Source of the DNA: Ignavibacteriales bacterium
GTDB taxonomy: Bacteria; Bacteroidota; Ignavibacteria; Ignavibacteriales; Ignavibacteriaceae
NCBI GenBank assembly: GCA_016709765.1
Contig: JADJMD010000014.1
Location: forward strand, 62,001-126,000
Length of the DNA: 64,000 nucleotides
Direction: 5' to 3'
The notes beneath the pieces are model-generated. The model saw only the letters and a list, made by a program, of their open reading frames with translations, did no database searches and was not told the DNA's origin. Position numbers and translations under genes: made by a program. Below are positions 6,263 through 15,634 of this stretch, in pieces (the stretch's first letter is position 1; each line of letters starts with the position of its first letter).

Positions 6263-8359
6263 CTATTGTTTTAATCCTTCCAAATCCTTTTTTGCATTTC
6301 GTGCAATTGTCATTTCAATCAACGCGAGAATTAGCGCAACTAATAAAAAATATCTCCACAATTCCGAACCAAATCTGGCTTGCATAATTTTTTCTGTTAT
6401 GTTTGATTCTTTAGCAATTGGAGTAAACCCACCATTAAAATTTATTTGTTTAAGATAATCTTCAAAATCGCTTTCACCTGCATATTCTGTTTTAGATTCA
6501 GTTGGATCAGTGTTAATTGATAAATCTTCAATCAGATTATCGCCTGAATAAATTTTATAATTACCGGCGGCATTCGTGTTAGAGTAGGTAAGATAATCTC
6601 TCGAACTATTTTCGTTAAGATTTATAAACTCATCCGAATTATCTGGTTTTGTAATTTTTATTTGTGCTGTGTTTTGGTTCTTTAAATTTATATTTACTTC
6701 TTCACCAGCAATAAAAACATTTTGGTCTCTTTCTTTTGATGAAAGGTATGCAACCGATTTATTTATCAACGGAGCAAAAATACTTTTTATTGGAAAATCG
6801 TTCCAACTTAAAATAGGGGTAGAATTAAAAACAAAAGCTCTACCTTTGCCAATTCTATATTCGCTTAAAAAAGAGGAACCATCAACCAAAGAAATAAGTT
6901 GATTTCCCGTTGATGAAATTTTATAATAAGCATTAAGTTCAGGTGATTCATATTTAGTCTTTTCTTCATTCTGAAAAATATTTTGGAATACAGGATGATT
7001 AAAATCTGTTTTATCAAATTTAATTTTCAAATCGCTGTTATTTATTTTTCCTACAAATGTAGAATTGATTCCTAATCCCAACTGCGAATAAAATTGATTC
7101 AGTTTTATTTGTTCAGGCACAGATGAAGGAAATAAAATCAATCCGCCGCCACTTTGAACAAAACTTTTTAATTTTTCTGCGCCAAAAGTTATTGAGTTAG
7201 CCGAAACAATTATTGTCTGATATTTGCTTAGCTGCTGGGAAGTTAACTGATTAATATTTTTTCTATCAATTTCATATTTTGTTTCGCCTGCTGTTTGCAA
7301 TGCCAAATCAACAAATTGCAAATCGTTCTGATTTTCAAAAAATAATCCAACTGATATTTTCTCTGGAATAAAAATATTTGCAAATCTTTTATTGTCCTGT
7401 TCAATCTCATCGGTTTCAATTTCCGCTGTCACGTCAATAAATCCGGTTGTTTTGGGAGTTGCCTCAATTTCAATTATTGTTGATTGTCCCGCTTCTACAT
7501 CAAAACTTTTTTGCGCAGCCCTTTCATTATTTATAAAAAGAGAAACCACTGCACTATTTACATCCAGTTTGGAATTATTTGTAATTGTAACTGAAAAGCT
7601 AACCGGTTTATCTTTTTCAAATATCTGATTGTTAATTTTCAAATCATCAACAGATAAATTAAAAACATCTTTATCTGCTAAATCAAAAGAATAAAGTTTT
7701 ACATTTTTATTTAGTAATTCGCTTAAATCGCTAGAAACATTTTTATTGGAGATTTTGTTTTTTTGAAAATCTGATAAAATATAAATTTCTTTATTAAAGT
7801 TTTTACTTTCGGAAATAATTTGTGCAGCGATTGTAATAGCTGAGTTTAAATCACCTGAAGTATATGATAAGTCCAACTGCTTTATGTTTTTTAGCAACTC
7901 TGCAATGTTTGAGGTTAGTTTATTTTCCAATTTAGGGTTCGAGACTAAAATCAATCCAGCTTCATCACCTTCCTGTAATTGCGAAATAACTTGATTAATA
8001 ATTTCTTTAGCCTGATTGAAGTATGAACCTTTCTGATCAACAACCGACATACTAAAAGTATCATCCAAAATAAAAACCGCTGTGGTTTTTGCCGCGGAAG
8101 TTGTTCCGCCAATCTTTATTGATTGCAGAGTTGGACGTGCAAAAGCCATCACGATAAAAAGAATTACTAATACTCGCAGTGCAAGCAGAATCCACTGCTT
8201 AAGTTTTATTTTACGAATTTTATTTTTTTGAAGTTCTTTTAAAAAAGAAAGCGTGCTAAATTCAATCTTTTTAAGTTTTCTAAGATTGAATAAGTGAATA
8301 ATCACAGGAATTGAAGCAGCAAGCAAACCAAATAAAATTGCAGGATTAAGAAAAATCAT
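6263..8359 (-). CDS. BatA-type membrane protein with vWA domain
   Basis: 698 aa. The N-terminal BatA domain has two membrane helices (about 5-25 and 57-78) with the typical FLNPAILFGLLAASIPVIIH, HLFNLRKLKKIEFST and ARPTL. A von Willebrand A domain follows (about 90-260), with a metal-site-like FILDDTFSMSV and a later ILSDFQKN. A CARDB-like beta region and a ThuA/GATase-like segment (about 330-560) precede a final helix near 675-690. In Bacteroidetes such proteins assist surface or envelope functions; the precise role is unknown. The MIDAS is DxTxS rather than DxSxS. It stands alone rather than in a batABDE operon. Confidence 0.82.
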   Translation of the reverse strand: MIFLNPAILFGLLAASIPVIIHLFNLRKLKKIEFSTLSFLKELQKNKIRKIKLKQWILLALRVLVILFIVMAFARPTLQSIKIGGTTSAAKTTAVFILDDTFSMSVVDQKGSYFNQAKEIINQVISQLQEGDEAGLILVSNPKLENKLTSNIAELLKNIKQLDLSYTSGDLNSAITIAAQIISESKNFNKEIYILSDFQKNKISNKNVSSDLSELLNKNVKLYSFDLADKDVFNLSVDDLKINNQIFEKDKPVSFSVTITNNSKLDVNSAVVSLFINNERAAQKSFDVEAGQSTIIEIEATPKTTGFIDVTAEIETDEIEQDNKRFANIFIPEKISVGLFFENQNDLQFVDLALQTAGETKYEIDRKNINQLTSQQLSKYQTIIVSANSITFGAEKLKSFVQSGGGLILFPSSVPEQIKLNQFYSQLGLGINSTFVGKINNSDLKIKFDKTDFNHPVFQNIFQNEEKTKYESPELNAYYKISSTGNQLISLVDGSSFLSEYRIGKGRAFVFNSTPILSWNDFPIKSIFAPLINKSVAYLSSKERDQNVFIAGEEVNINLKNQNTAQIKITKPDNSDEFINLNENSSRDYLTYSNTNAAGNYKIYSGDNLIEDLSINTDPTESKTEYAGESDFEDYLKQINFNGGFTPIAKESNITEKIMQARFGSELWRYFLLVALILALIEMTIARNAKKDLEGLKQ

Positions 8360-8445
8360 AAGTATGAATAGTGTTCCTTTTTGTTGTTTAAAAAATAGTG
8401 AATATGATTTGAGAAAACTATGTATTTAAATCTATTGCTTTATGG

Positions 8446-8477
8446 TTTTGAATTAGAAACTTAATAAACTAATTTTG
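8446..8477 (+). promoter_or_regulatory. Bacteroidetes-type promoter for the marR gene
   Basis: TTTTG at 8446-8450 and TAATTTTG at 8470-8477 are separated by 19 bp. This fits the Bacteroidetes primary sigma consensus of a TTTG -33 box and a TAnnTTTG -7 box. It ends 32 bp before the marR start, which is a plausible leader length. Confidence 0.6.
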
Positions 8478-8509
8478 GTGTCATAACACATTAAAATTTG
8501 TAAAGATTT

Positions 8510-8977
8510 ATGGGCGAGATACTAAAACAATGGCTTAAGCAAACCAAGTTTGCAAATTTAGATCAAGAAGTTTCACTAAATATTTTTGTTACATCTTATT
8601 TTTTACGTTCAAAACACGAAAAAGTCTTAAGTAAGTATGGCTTAACTATGCCACAATATAATGTATTGCGAATCCTTAAAGGTGCTTCTCCTTATGGGCA
8701 TCCACGCTGCGATATAATTGGTCGAATGATTGAACCTGCGCCCGATGTTACACGCCTAATCGATAGATTATTAAAAGATAAATTAGTTGAAAGATTTAAT
8801 TCAGATGCAGATAAAAGATTATCTATGACTCGCATTACAGAAAAAGGATTGAAACTTTTAGAAAAAGTTAAACCCGAGATTGATTCACTAGGATCATTTA
8901 TTTCTTCTGCCCTCTCGAACACAGAAAAGAAAACTCTTTCGGATTTGTTAGAAAAAGTTTATGGTGCTCATATTTAA
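8510..8977 (+). CDS. MarR family transcriptional regulator
   Basis: 155 aa with the MarR winged-helix layout: an N-terminal dimerisation helix, YGLTMPQYNVLRILKGA, the recognition region IIGRMIEPAPDVTRLIDRLLKD, and the wing with VERFNSDADKRLSMTRITEKG. The DKR/R wing motif is the standard MarR DNA-contact signature. It is probably a ligand-responsive repressor. No co-directional target gene follows, as the next gene is convergent aconitase, so its regulon is elsewhere or it autoregulates through the promoter at 8446-8477. Confidence 0.9.
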   Translation: MGEILKQWLKQTKFANLDQEVSLNIFVTSYFLRSKHEKVLSKYGLTMPQYNVLRILKGASPYGHPRCDIIGRMIEPAPDVTRLIDRLLKDKLVERFNSDADKRLSMTRITEKGLKLLEKVKPEIDSLGSFISSALSNTEKKTLSDLLEKVYGAHI

Positions 8978-8983
8978 TTAAAA

Positions 8984-9007
8984 AAGGCGACTCTGAGGAA
9001 TCGCCTT
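8984..9007. terminator. Bidirectional terminator between marR and aconitase
   Basis: AAGGCGA (8984-8990) pairs with TCGCCTT (9001-9007) around a 10-nt loop. Read on the minus strand, the stem is followed by a run of six T, a good rho-independent terminator for aconitase. On the plus strand only ATTAAAT follows, so it is weaker for marR. Confidence 0.75.
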
Positions 9008-9048
9008 ATTAAATCGTCTTAACAAACTATATACTACACTAAAGAGAC

Positions 9049-11307
9049 TTATTTCTGTTTACTTGCTATAAGATTCAAAGCACTACCAGCTTTAAACCAT
9101 TCAATTTGTGCAGCGTTAAATGTTTGGTTCAGCATCACTTCATCTTTGCTTCCATCCCTGTGTTTAACAATCATCTTAACTTGTTTTTCTGGAGCTAAAA
9201 ATGAGATCAATAAATCAACTTTATCATCTTCTTTTATTTTATCGTAATCTTTTGGATCAGCAAAAGTAAGAGGAAGCATTCCTTGTTTTTTCAAATTTGT
9301 TTCATGGATGCGTGCAAAACTTTTTACAACGATTGCTCTGCCGCCAAGAAATCTCGGCTCCATTGCAGCATGCTCACGCGATGAACCTTCGCCGTAATTT
9401 TCATCACCAACAACAATCCAGTTTACACCCTTTGCTTTGTATTCACGCGCAACCTCAGGGACAGATTTAGTTTCGCCTGTAAATGTATTTTTAACTTTGC
9501 CAGGCTCTTTTGTGAATGCATTAATAGCACCGATAAACATATTATTGGAAATATTATCTAGATGTCCACGGTATTTTAACCACGGTCCAGCCATTGAAAT
9601 ATGATCAGTTGTACATTTACCAAATGCTTTTAATAATACCGGTAGATCAAATAAATCTTTTCCATCCCAAGGAGTGAAAGGAGTTAGTAATTGTAATCTT
9701 TCACTACTGCTATCAACTTTAACCTCTACTTTACTTCCATCTTCTGCAGGGGCAATAAACCCTGCACTGCCTTCATCAAAACCTCGTGGCGGTAATTCTT
9801 CACCTGTCGGTGCATCAAGTTTTACTTTCTCACCTTTTTCATTTACAAGTTCATCTGTAATAGGATTGAATGATAAACTTCCGGCAATTGCAAGAGCAGT
9901 TGTTATTTCCGGTGATGCCACAAATGCAAGTGTTTCAGGATTTCCATCATTTCGTTTTGCAAAATTTCTATTAAATGATGTAACAATTGTATTTCGTTCG
10001 CCTGTTTTTACATCCATACGCTTCCACATTCCGATGCAAGGTCCACAAGCGTTTGCAAGAATTACTCCGCCAATATCAGTTAAAGTTTTTAATTGTCCGT
10101 CTCTTTCAATAGTTGCTCTAACTTGTTCAGATCCTGGGGTAATTGTGTATTGTCCTTTAGCTTTAATACCCTTTGCAAGTGCTTGTCTTGCAATGCTTGC
10201 AGAGCGATCAATATCTTCGTAGCTGGAATTTGTGCAGCTTCCAATCAAACCAACAGAAACTTTATCCGGAAAGTTTTCACTTTTAACTGCGTCTTTCATT
10301 TTTGAGATTGGCCATGCTTTATCGGGTGTAAAAGGTCCGTTAAGATGCGGCTCAAGTTCACTCAAATTAATTTCAATTACCTGATCATAATATTTTTGGG
10401 GATTTGCAAATACTTCCTTATCAGCACAAAGTTCATCAGCTAAACCTTCCGCTAGTGCAGCAACATCAACACGTTTTGTAATTCTTAAGTACGATGCCAT
10501 CTTTTCATCAAATGGAAAAACAGAAGTTGTAGCACCAATCTCTGCACCCATATTACAAATTGTTCCTTTGCCTGTGCAGGAAATTGAATTTGTTCCTTCG
10601 CCAAAATATTCTACAATTGCACCTGTTCCGCCTTTAACAGTTAATATACCTGCAAGTTTAAGAATTACATCTTTTGCAGATGTCCAACCGTTTAATTTTC
10701 CCGTTAACTTAACGCCGATAATTTTTGGCCATTTAAGTTCCCACGGCATTCCTGCCATAACATCAACAGCGTCCGCACCGCCAACACCGATTGCTATCAT
10801 TCCTAATCCACCTGCGTTTGGAGTGTGTGAATCAGTGCCAATCATCATTCCACCTGGGAAAGCATAATTTTCTAAAACAACTTGATGAATAATTCCTGCA
10901 CCTGGTTTCCAGAATCCAACACCAAATTTTTGAGATATACTTTCAAGAAAATCATAAACTTCTTTGTTTTCTGTTGTTGCACGATTAAGATCTTCTACCG
11001 CACCAACTTGTGCTTGAATCAAGTGATCGCAGTGAACGGTTGATGGAACTGCGGTTGTTTTTCTTCCTGCAGACATAAATTGAAGAAGCGCCATTTGGGC
11101 GGTTGCATCCTGCATCGCAACTCTATCAGGAGCTAAATCAACATAATCTTTACCCTTTGTATATTCTTTTGTTGCTTTATCATATAGATGGGTGTATAAA
11201 ACCTTTTCAGTATATGTTAATGGACGATTAACAACTTTTCGTATCTCGCTAAGTTTAGTTTTGTAATTGGAATAAACTTTTTTGATCATATCATAATTTG
11301 CTGTCAT
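9049..11307 (-). CDS. acnA: Aconitate hydratase (mitochondrial-type)
   Basis: 752 aa, the length of the mitochondrial-type aconitases, which interconvert citrate and isocitrate in the TCA cycle. The three [4Fe-4S] ligands are visible at C358 (GSCTNSSYEDI) and C421/C424 (NACGPCIGMWKR), the same numbering as the mature pig enzyme. Substrate motifs include VPSTVHCDHLIQAQ, GTDSHTPNAGGLGM and the swivel-domain GDENYGEGSSREHAA. AAAAGG precedes the ATG. It is monocistronic, with its own terminator at 8984-9007. The symbol is generic for the family. Confidence 0.95.
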   Translation of the reverse strand: MTANYDMIKKVYSNYKTKLSEIRKVVNRPLTYTEKVLYTHLYDKATKEYTKGKDYVDLAPDRVAMQDATAQMALLQFMSAGRKTTAVPSTVHCDHLIQAQVGAVEDLNRATTENKEVYDFLESISQKFGVGFWKPGAGIIHQVVLENYAFPGGMMIGTDSHTPNAGGLGMIAIGVGGADAVDVMAGMPWELKWPKIIGVKLTGKLNGWTSAKDVILKLAGILTVKGGTGAIVEYFGEGTNSISCTGKGTICNMGAEIGATTSVFPFDEKMASYLRITKRVDVAALAEGLADELCADKEVFANPQKYYDQVIEINLSELEPHLNGPFTPDKAWPISKMKDAVKSENFPDKVSVGLIGSCTNSSYEDIDRSASIARQALAKGIKAKGQYTITPGSEQVRATIERDGQLKTLTDIGGVILANACGPCIGMWKRMDVKTGERNTIVTSFNRNFAKRNDGNPETLAFVASPEITTALAIAGSLSFNPITDELVNEKGEKVKLDAPTGEELPPRGFDEGSAGFIAPAEDGSKVEVKVDSSSERLQLLTPFTPWDGKDLFDLPVLLKAFGKCTTDHISMAGPWLKYRGHLDNISNNMFIGAINAFTKEPGKVKNTFTGETKSVPEVAREYKAKGVNWIVVGDENYGEGSSREHAAMEPRFLGGRAIVVKSFARIHETNLKKQGMLPLTFADPKDYDKIKEDDKVDLLISFLAPEKQVKMIVKHRDGSKDEVMLNQTFNAAQIEWFKAGSALNLIASKQK

Positions 11308-11349
11308 AATTAAACCTTTTTAACAATAATTATTAATTTTTTAATTATA

Positions 11350-11357
11350 CAAAGATA
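11350..11357 (-). promoter_or_regulatory. Candidate -7 box upstream of aconitase
   Basis: On the minus strand TATCTTTG matches TAnnTTTG, with TATAAT overlapping it, 42 bp upstream of the aconitase ATG. No TTTG -33 box is evident at 19-21 bp. The rest of the 296-bp gap to 11604 is AT-rich. It also holds a short GGCGA/TCGCC inverted repeat at 11405-11422 of unknown meaning. Confidence 0.35.
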
Positions 11358-11603
11358 AGAAAATAGATTTTTAATAATTATACTTACATCATTGTCCTAT
11401 TTTGGGCGATAAATTTGTCGCCAAGATTAAAAGATAAGGATTAAACAGTAGGTAAAATTTTCCATATTTCAGTAAAGATTATCTAAAATATCCTACAAAA
11501 TATATTATTTATTAAAAAGTAAAACTTTATCTGACCCAAAAAGAGAATATTTTTTTGTACGATAGTTGCTAATAGAGACATCAAATATTAAAAAGAATTT
11601 ATT

Positions 11604-12104
11604 ATGAACACGGGACAATCTCTTTTTAGCATTGGGGCTTTGCTAATACTTTCTATAACAGTTCTAAAAATGAACAACTTCATACTAGCAAACGAAACTG
11701 TTATGCAAGACTCCAAACTTGGCATCTTAGCTGTTTCATTAGGTACATCTTTAATTGAAGAAGCGAGTAAAAAAGCTTTTGATGCAAATACTTTGGACAA
11801 TGAAGTTGATGCTTGTAGTTTACTTACCAATTATCCTTTGGGTCGCGGAGTTGGGGAAATTCAGGATTCCAGCCAAACATTTAACGATTTTGATGATTAC
11901 GACGGATATCACTATCACTATGATTATCTGCCTTCTGCCGAATATGATTTATATTGTAAAGTTTACTATGTAGCATCAAATGCTCCTGAAACCAAAGTGG
12001 CATATAGAACATGGAATAAAAAAATGGATGTGATAGTTACCAGTGAATCGATGCAAGACACGGTGGTGATGTCAACAATCTATAGTTATTGGCATTTCAG
12101 ATAA
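11604..12104 (+). CDS. Pseudopilin-like protein, first gene of cluster
   Basis: 166 aa, not recognised by name. It has an N-terminal hydrophobic stretch (about 8-22, LFSIGALLILSITVL) followed by NETVMQDSKLGILAVSLGTSLIEEASKKAF, a polar amphipathic helix as in pilin stalks. No GFTLIE prepilin-peptidase motif is present. The C-terminal part is rich in Tyr, Asp and His (DDYDGYHYHYDYLP). The two genes that follow within 10 bp of each other have similar single-helix N-termini, so the three probably act together as surface-filament or minor pseudopilin components. Assignment rests on architecture and context. Confidence 0.5.
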   Translation: MNTGQSLFSIGALLILSITVLKMNNFILANETVMQDSKLGILAVSLGTSLIEEASKKAFDANTLDNEVDACSLLTNYPLGRGVGEIQDSSQTFNDFDDYDGYHYHYDYLPSAEYDLYCKVYYVASNAPETKVAYRTWNKKMDVIVTSESMQDTVVMSTIYSYWHFR

Positions 12105-12113
12105 GGGAATAAA

Positions 12114-12713
12114 ATGGGCTTCACAACTTTACTTGATATACTAGGCTCTGTAATAATTGGCGGGGTAATGATGTCAATAGCATATAGACTCAGCGACTCA
12201 ATTACAGAAAAAACTTACAACCATTCTGGAGAATTAACAATTCAACAAAATCTGGCAACTCAAGCTCAAATAATCGAATATGATTTTAGAAAAATTGGAT
12301 ACTGCAAAAACTGGAACTTAATTCCGGATCCAACAAAAGCTTTACTTTACGCCGATACTTCAGAAATTAAATTTTATACAGATATCGACAACGATGGCAC
12401 CGTGGATTCTATTCACTATTACTTAGGACCGGCATCAGAACTAACAGGCACAGCAAATCCAAGAGATAGACTCCTCTACAGGGTATTAAATGATGAATCA
12501 CCTAAAAGTGCAAATTTGGGAGTCACTCAGTTTAAACTAGTTTATTTTGATGCTCTCGGAGATACCCTTGCCCCTCCAATTGGGTTGAATGGTGGCATTA
12601 CTTCAATCGAGATAAATTTGACTGTAGAAAGTACTGAAGCATATGATCAAAAATTTTCAAAAGCATTTTGGAGACAAATAAGAATGGTTTCCAGAAATTT
12701 AAAAAACAGGTAA
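12114..12713 (+). CDS. PilW-like minor pseudopilin candidate
   Basis: 199 aa. The start MGFTTLLDILGSVIIGGVMM resembles a pilin N-terminus with a short leader and a hydrophobic helix (about 3-24). A stalk helix (QQNLATQAQIIEYDFRKIGYC) and a beta-rich domain with IKFYTDIDNDGTVDSIHYYL follow. That helix-then-globular-domain pattern is typical of PilW/GspJ-like minor pilins. AAGGGA precedes the ATG. It is 9 bp from the gene before and 6 bp from the gene after. The classical GFTLIE is reduced to GFTTLLD, so cleavage by PilD is doubtful. Confidence 0.55.
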   Translation: MGFTTLLDILGSVIIGGVMMSIAYRLSDSITEKTYNHSGELTIQQNLATQAQIIEYDFRKIGYCKNWNLIPDPTKALLYADTSEIKFYTDIDNDGTVDSIHYYLGPASELTGTANPRDRLLYRVLNDESPKSANLGVTQFKLVYFDALGDTLAPPIGLNGGITSIEINLTVESTEAYDQKFSKAFWRQIRMVSRNLKNR

Positions 12714-12719
12714 GATAAT

Positions 12720-13943
12720 ATGGCCGGCAAAGCAACTTTTCTTGTAATTATTGGTTTTACACTTTTATTCATGGTTGCCATAAAAAATTTTGGAAGAATA
12801 TCTACGGATGCAGTCGGAAACATGGTCACGTATTATACTGAAATGATTGCACATAATATTGCAGTAAGCGGAGCTAACCTGGCAGCCAGTCAAGTATTTG
12901 TTGATCCAACATGGACTGATGGATATTCAAATAAAACTTTTTCTGGCGGAAAACTAGATGTTTCAATTCAAATTGTTGATGCATATAAAAATATCAGACA
13001 AATAACTGCCACTGGCATTTACCATGGATTAACAAGTACTGTAACTGTAACTCTTTCACCAAGTAAATTTTCAAAGTTTGCTTATTACTCTGTTAGCGAA
13101 GGTGGTACAATTTGGTGGACTGGTAATGATACAGTTTGGGGACCATTTCACACTCAAGATTATTTGAGGGCTGCATTACATCCGGTATTTTTCGGAAAGG
13201 CATCAAGCTTAAAATCTCTTATTTATAAAACAAATAAAAGTACCGATAAACCATATTTTCTTGGTGGATATGAATCAGGTGTTAGTCTGCCGATGCCAAC
13301 AGATGCTGTGGATAATATGGAATCTGCAGCTGATGCAGGTGGATATAAGTTCACTGGTCATGATACAGTTTATATGTGCTTTGCGAATGATTCATTAAAG
13401 TACAAATATTCATATGGTGCTTCTTATACTTCAGTTTATCTGCCTGATGTTGCTTCAAATGGGATGATCTTTGCTAAAAATTCTATTGTTAGACTAAGCG
13501 GCACTGTTAAGGGGCAATATACCGTTGCTTGCAATAACACAACAGGTGGCAAAGGGTCTGTCTATTTAGATGATGACATTGTTTATAGTAAAGATCCAAG
13601 GCAGTATCCAAACTCTGGTGATATGCTTGGTATTTGTGCTGAATACAATGTATTAATTACAGATAATACTGCAAACAATTCAGATATTAATATTCATGCT
13701 TCAGTTTACAATGAAAAAGGTGGATTTGGAGCAGATAGATATAACCTTAGACCCGTAAGTGGAAATATAAATCTGTTAGGTGGCATAATTCAAAATACAA
13801 GGCAAGCAGTTGGAACGTTTAGTGGATCGAGCATTAATCATGGATTTGCTAAAAGATATAAATATGATGAAAGATTTATGTTAGCGTCACCTCCTTTTTT
13901 CCCTGGAACTGGTGGGTTTGAAATAGTATCATGGCTTGAATAA
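12720..13943 (+). CDS. PilX-like filament protein candidate
   Basis: 407 aa. A short N-terminal helix (ATFLVIIGFTLLFMVAI, about 4-21) is followed by a helical segment (MIAHNIAVSGANLAASQVF) and then a large beta-rich domain containing parallel-repeat-like stretches around residues 245-370. The N-terminal layout resembles PilX-type proteins. AGGTAAG precedes the ATG. It is the last of three tightly spaced genes and is followed after 104 bp by an NtrC-type regulator. Function is unknown; surface adhesion is inferred. Confidence 0.5.
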   Translation: MAGKATFLVIIGFTLLFMVAIKNFGRISTDAVGNMVTYYTEMIAHNIAVSGANLAASQVFVDPTWTDGYSNKTFSGGKLDVSIQIVDAYKNIRQITATGIYHGLTSTVTVTLSPSKFSKFAYYSVSEGGTIWWTGNDTVWGPFHTQDYLRAALHPVFFGKASSLKSLIYKTNKSTDKPYFLGGYESGVSLPMPTDAVDNMESAADAGGYKFTGHDTVYMCFANDSLKYKYSYGASYTSVYLPDVASNGMIFAKNSIVRLSGTVKGQYTVACNNTTGGKGSVYLDDDIVYSKDPRQYPNSGDMLGICAEYNVLITDNTANNSDINIHASVYNEKGGFGADRYNLRPVSGNINLLGGIIQNTRQAVGTFSGSSINHGFAKRYKYDERFMLASPPFFPGTGGFEIVSWLE

Positions 13944-14047
13944 CAAAAACTTTACTTAATTGGGGTTAGAGTCTATTTTTTAATTAAATCCTCTGGACTA
14001 TTCATATCTTTATCTATACATTTTAGAAAAGCAAAAGGTAATTTATT

Positions 14048-15409
14048 TTGAAAGAAACAATTTTACTCGTTGATGACGAGTTGTCATATTTAGATTTACT
14101 TAAAAGTATTCTTCAACACGAGGGATATGAAAACGTAATTACTGAATCAAATCCGTTAAATGTTCCGCAGATACTAAAAACACAAAGTATAGATTTAATC
14201 CTGCTTGATATTTATATGCCCCAGATGAATGGGCTGCAGCTGCTTGAGCAAATTACCCCTGAGTATCCAAACATTCCTGTAATCATTGTAACTGCAGTTG
14301 ATGATAAAGAAATTGCTTTAGAAGCAATTAAGTTTGGAGCCTATGAATTTATTATTAAACCACCTGATACTGATCGTTTATTACTAACAATCCGAAGAGC
14401 GATTGGATATAAACTACTTGAAAAAGAGAGAGATGTTTTAAGATCAGAAGGTCCGGTTGTAAAGGCAAGTGAAAATAAATTTGCAAATATTATCACTGAA
14501 TCTGAAACTATGCATAGGGTTTTTAATCTTGTTGAAATCTTTGCTCCAACTAATGAAACAATACTTATTGTTGGTGAAACTGGGACTGGTAAAGATCTTG
14601 TTGCAAAAAAAATTCACGATCTATCTGCAAGACAATTAAAACCTTATGTTGCAGTTAATCTTTCATCTATATCAGCATCGCATTTAGAAAGTGAATTGTT
14701 CGGAAATATTAAAGGAACTTTACTTGACTCCACAACAGATAAACAAGGATATTTTGAAGAAGCAAATGGCGGAACAATTTTTCTTGATGAAATTGGCGAG
14801 ATGCCAAAAGAACTTCAGGGAAAACTTTTACGGGCCATTCAGTATAACGAAATCTTTAAGATTGGAAGTTCTAATCCAATTAAATTAGATATTAGAATTA
14901 TAGCAGCTACTAATAGAGATCTGGCTGATGCTGTTAATAAAGGTAGTTTTCGTGCAGATCTTTATTACAGACTTAATCGCGGGCATATAAGTTTACCATC
15001 ATTACGCAAACGAGGTAACGACGTATTATTATTATCCAATCATTTGATTAAGGTTGCAAACAAAACTTACAACAAAAATATTTTAGGTTTAACTCGTGAA
15101 GCAATTGCACAATTAAGAAATTATTCTTTTCCTGGGAATGTACGCGAATTAGAAAATGTAATTTTTAATTCCGTTGTCCAGGCTGATGATAATCAAAGAT
15201 TGAGTGCAGTCGAAATACCGAGAATAAGCGATGGAAAAGAATTTGAATTACAAAAATCAGAACTTTTAATTTCACTTGAGGAAGCTGAAAAGAAACATAT
15301 AATAAATGTTATGGGTACTTTAAATAACAATGTAAGAAAAGCAGCTTCAATTCTTGGTGTAAGTGAAAGAACACTTCAAAGAAAACTTAAAGTTATTCGT
15401 GAAGAATAA
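14048..15409 (+). CDS. NtrC-family response regulator lacking the GAFTGA loop
   Basis: 453 aa: receiver domain (1-120, phospho-acceptor D54 in LILLDIYMP, K104), AAA+ domain (about 148-380, Walker A GETGTGK at 176-182, Walker B IFLDEIGE) and a C-terminal Fis-type HTH (KAASILGVSERTLQRKL). Activators of sigma-54 need a GAFTGA loop. The aligned residues 223-228 here are GTLLDS, so normal sigma-54 contact is unlikely. The start is TTG, with AAGG nine bases upstream; the receiver domain begins at once, so no later start fits. The pseudopilin cluster just upstream may be its target. Confidence 0.88.
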   Translation: MKETILLVDDELSYLDLLKSILQHEGYENVITESNPLNVPQILKTQSIDLILLDIYMPQMNGLQLLEQITPEYPNIPVIIVTAVDDKEIALEAIKFGAYEFIIKPPDTDRLLLTIRRAIGYKLLEKERDVLRSEGPVVKASENKFANIITESETMHRVFNLVEIFAPTNETILIVGETGTGKDLVAKKIHDLSARQLKPYVAVNLSSISASHLESELFGNIKGTLLDSTTDKQGYFEEANGGTIFLDEIGEMPKELQGKLLRAIQYNEIFKIGSSNPIKLDIRIIAATNRDLADAVNKGSFRADLYYRLNRGHISLPSLRKRGNDVLLLSNHLIKVANKTYNKNILGLTREAIAQLRNYSFPGNVRELENVIFNSVVQADDNQRLSAVEIPRISDGKEFELQKSELLISLEEAEKKHIINVMGTLNNNVRKAASILGVSERTLQRKLKVIREE

Positions 15410-15565
15410 CTAACTTCTCGGAATACGAACAATTTGGCGATGATTCTGGCGGGTAATATTTCTGTTACTTATGCGCATCGAAATTTTTACCGACATACCC
15501 TTACATTTTAATAACTTTATCAAATATCTATTCAGCACGTTTTTTGTACAAATAGAAATAACATT

Positions 15566-15596
15566 TTTATCCTGCAAACAAATGATTTAGGATAAA
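15566..15596. promoter_or_regulatory. Inverted repeat upstream of the 49-aa gene
   Basis: TTTATCCT (15566-15573) and AGGATAAA (15589-15596) form a perfect 8-bp inverted repeat with a 15-bp spacer, 39 bp before the start of the small membrane peptide gene. The size and position suit a dimeric regulator's operator. The rest of the 225-bp gap after the regulator gene shows nothing else recognisable. Confidence 0.35.
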
Positions 15597-15634
15597 TGAA
15601 TATAAACTTAAACAATAATTATTAGGTCGGTGAT

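Noticed and set aside
11405..11422. Short GGCGA/TCGCC inverted repeat upstream of the pseudopilin-like cluster as a terminator or operator
   Set aside because: Only 5 bp of stem, no T-run, and no matching regulator; could be chance.
15440..15470. TGGC...TGGCG pattern after the NtrC-type gene as a sigma-54 promoter
   Set aside because: The second element is GG, not GC at the required spacing, and it precedes only the 49-aa frame.
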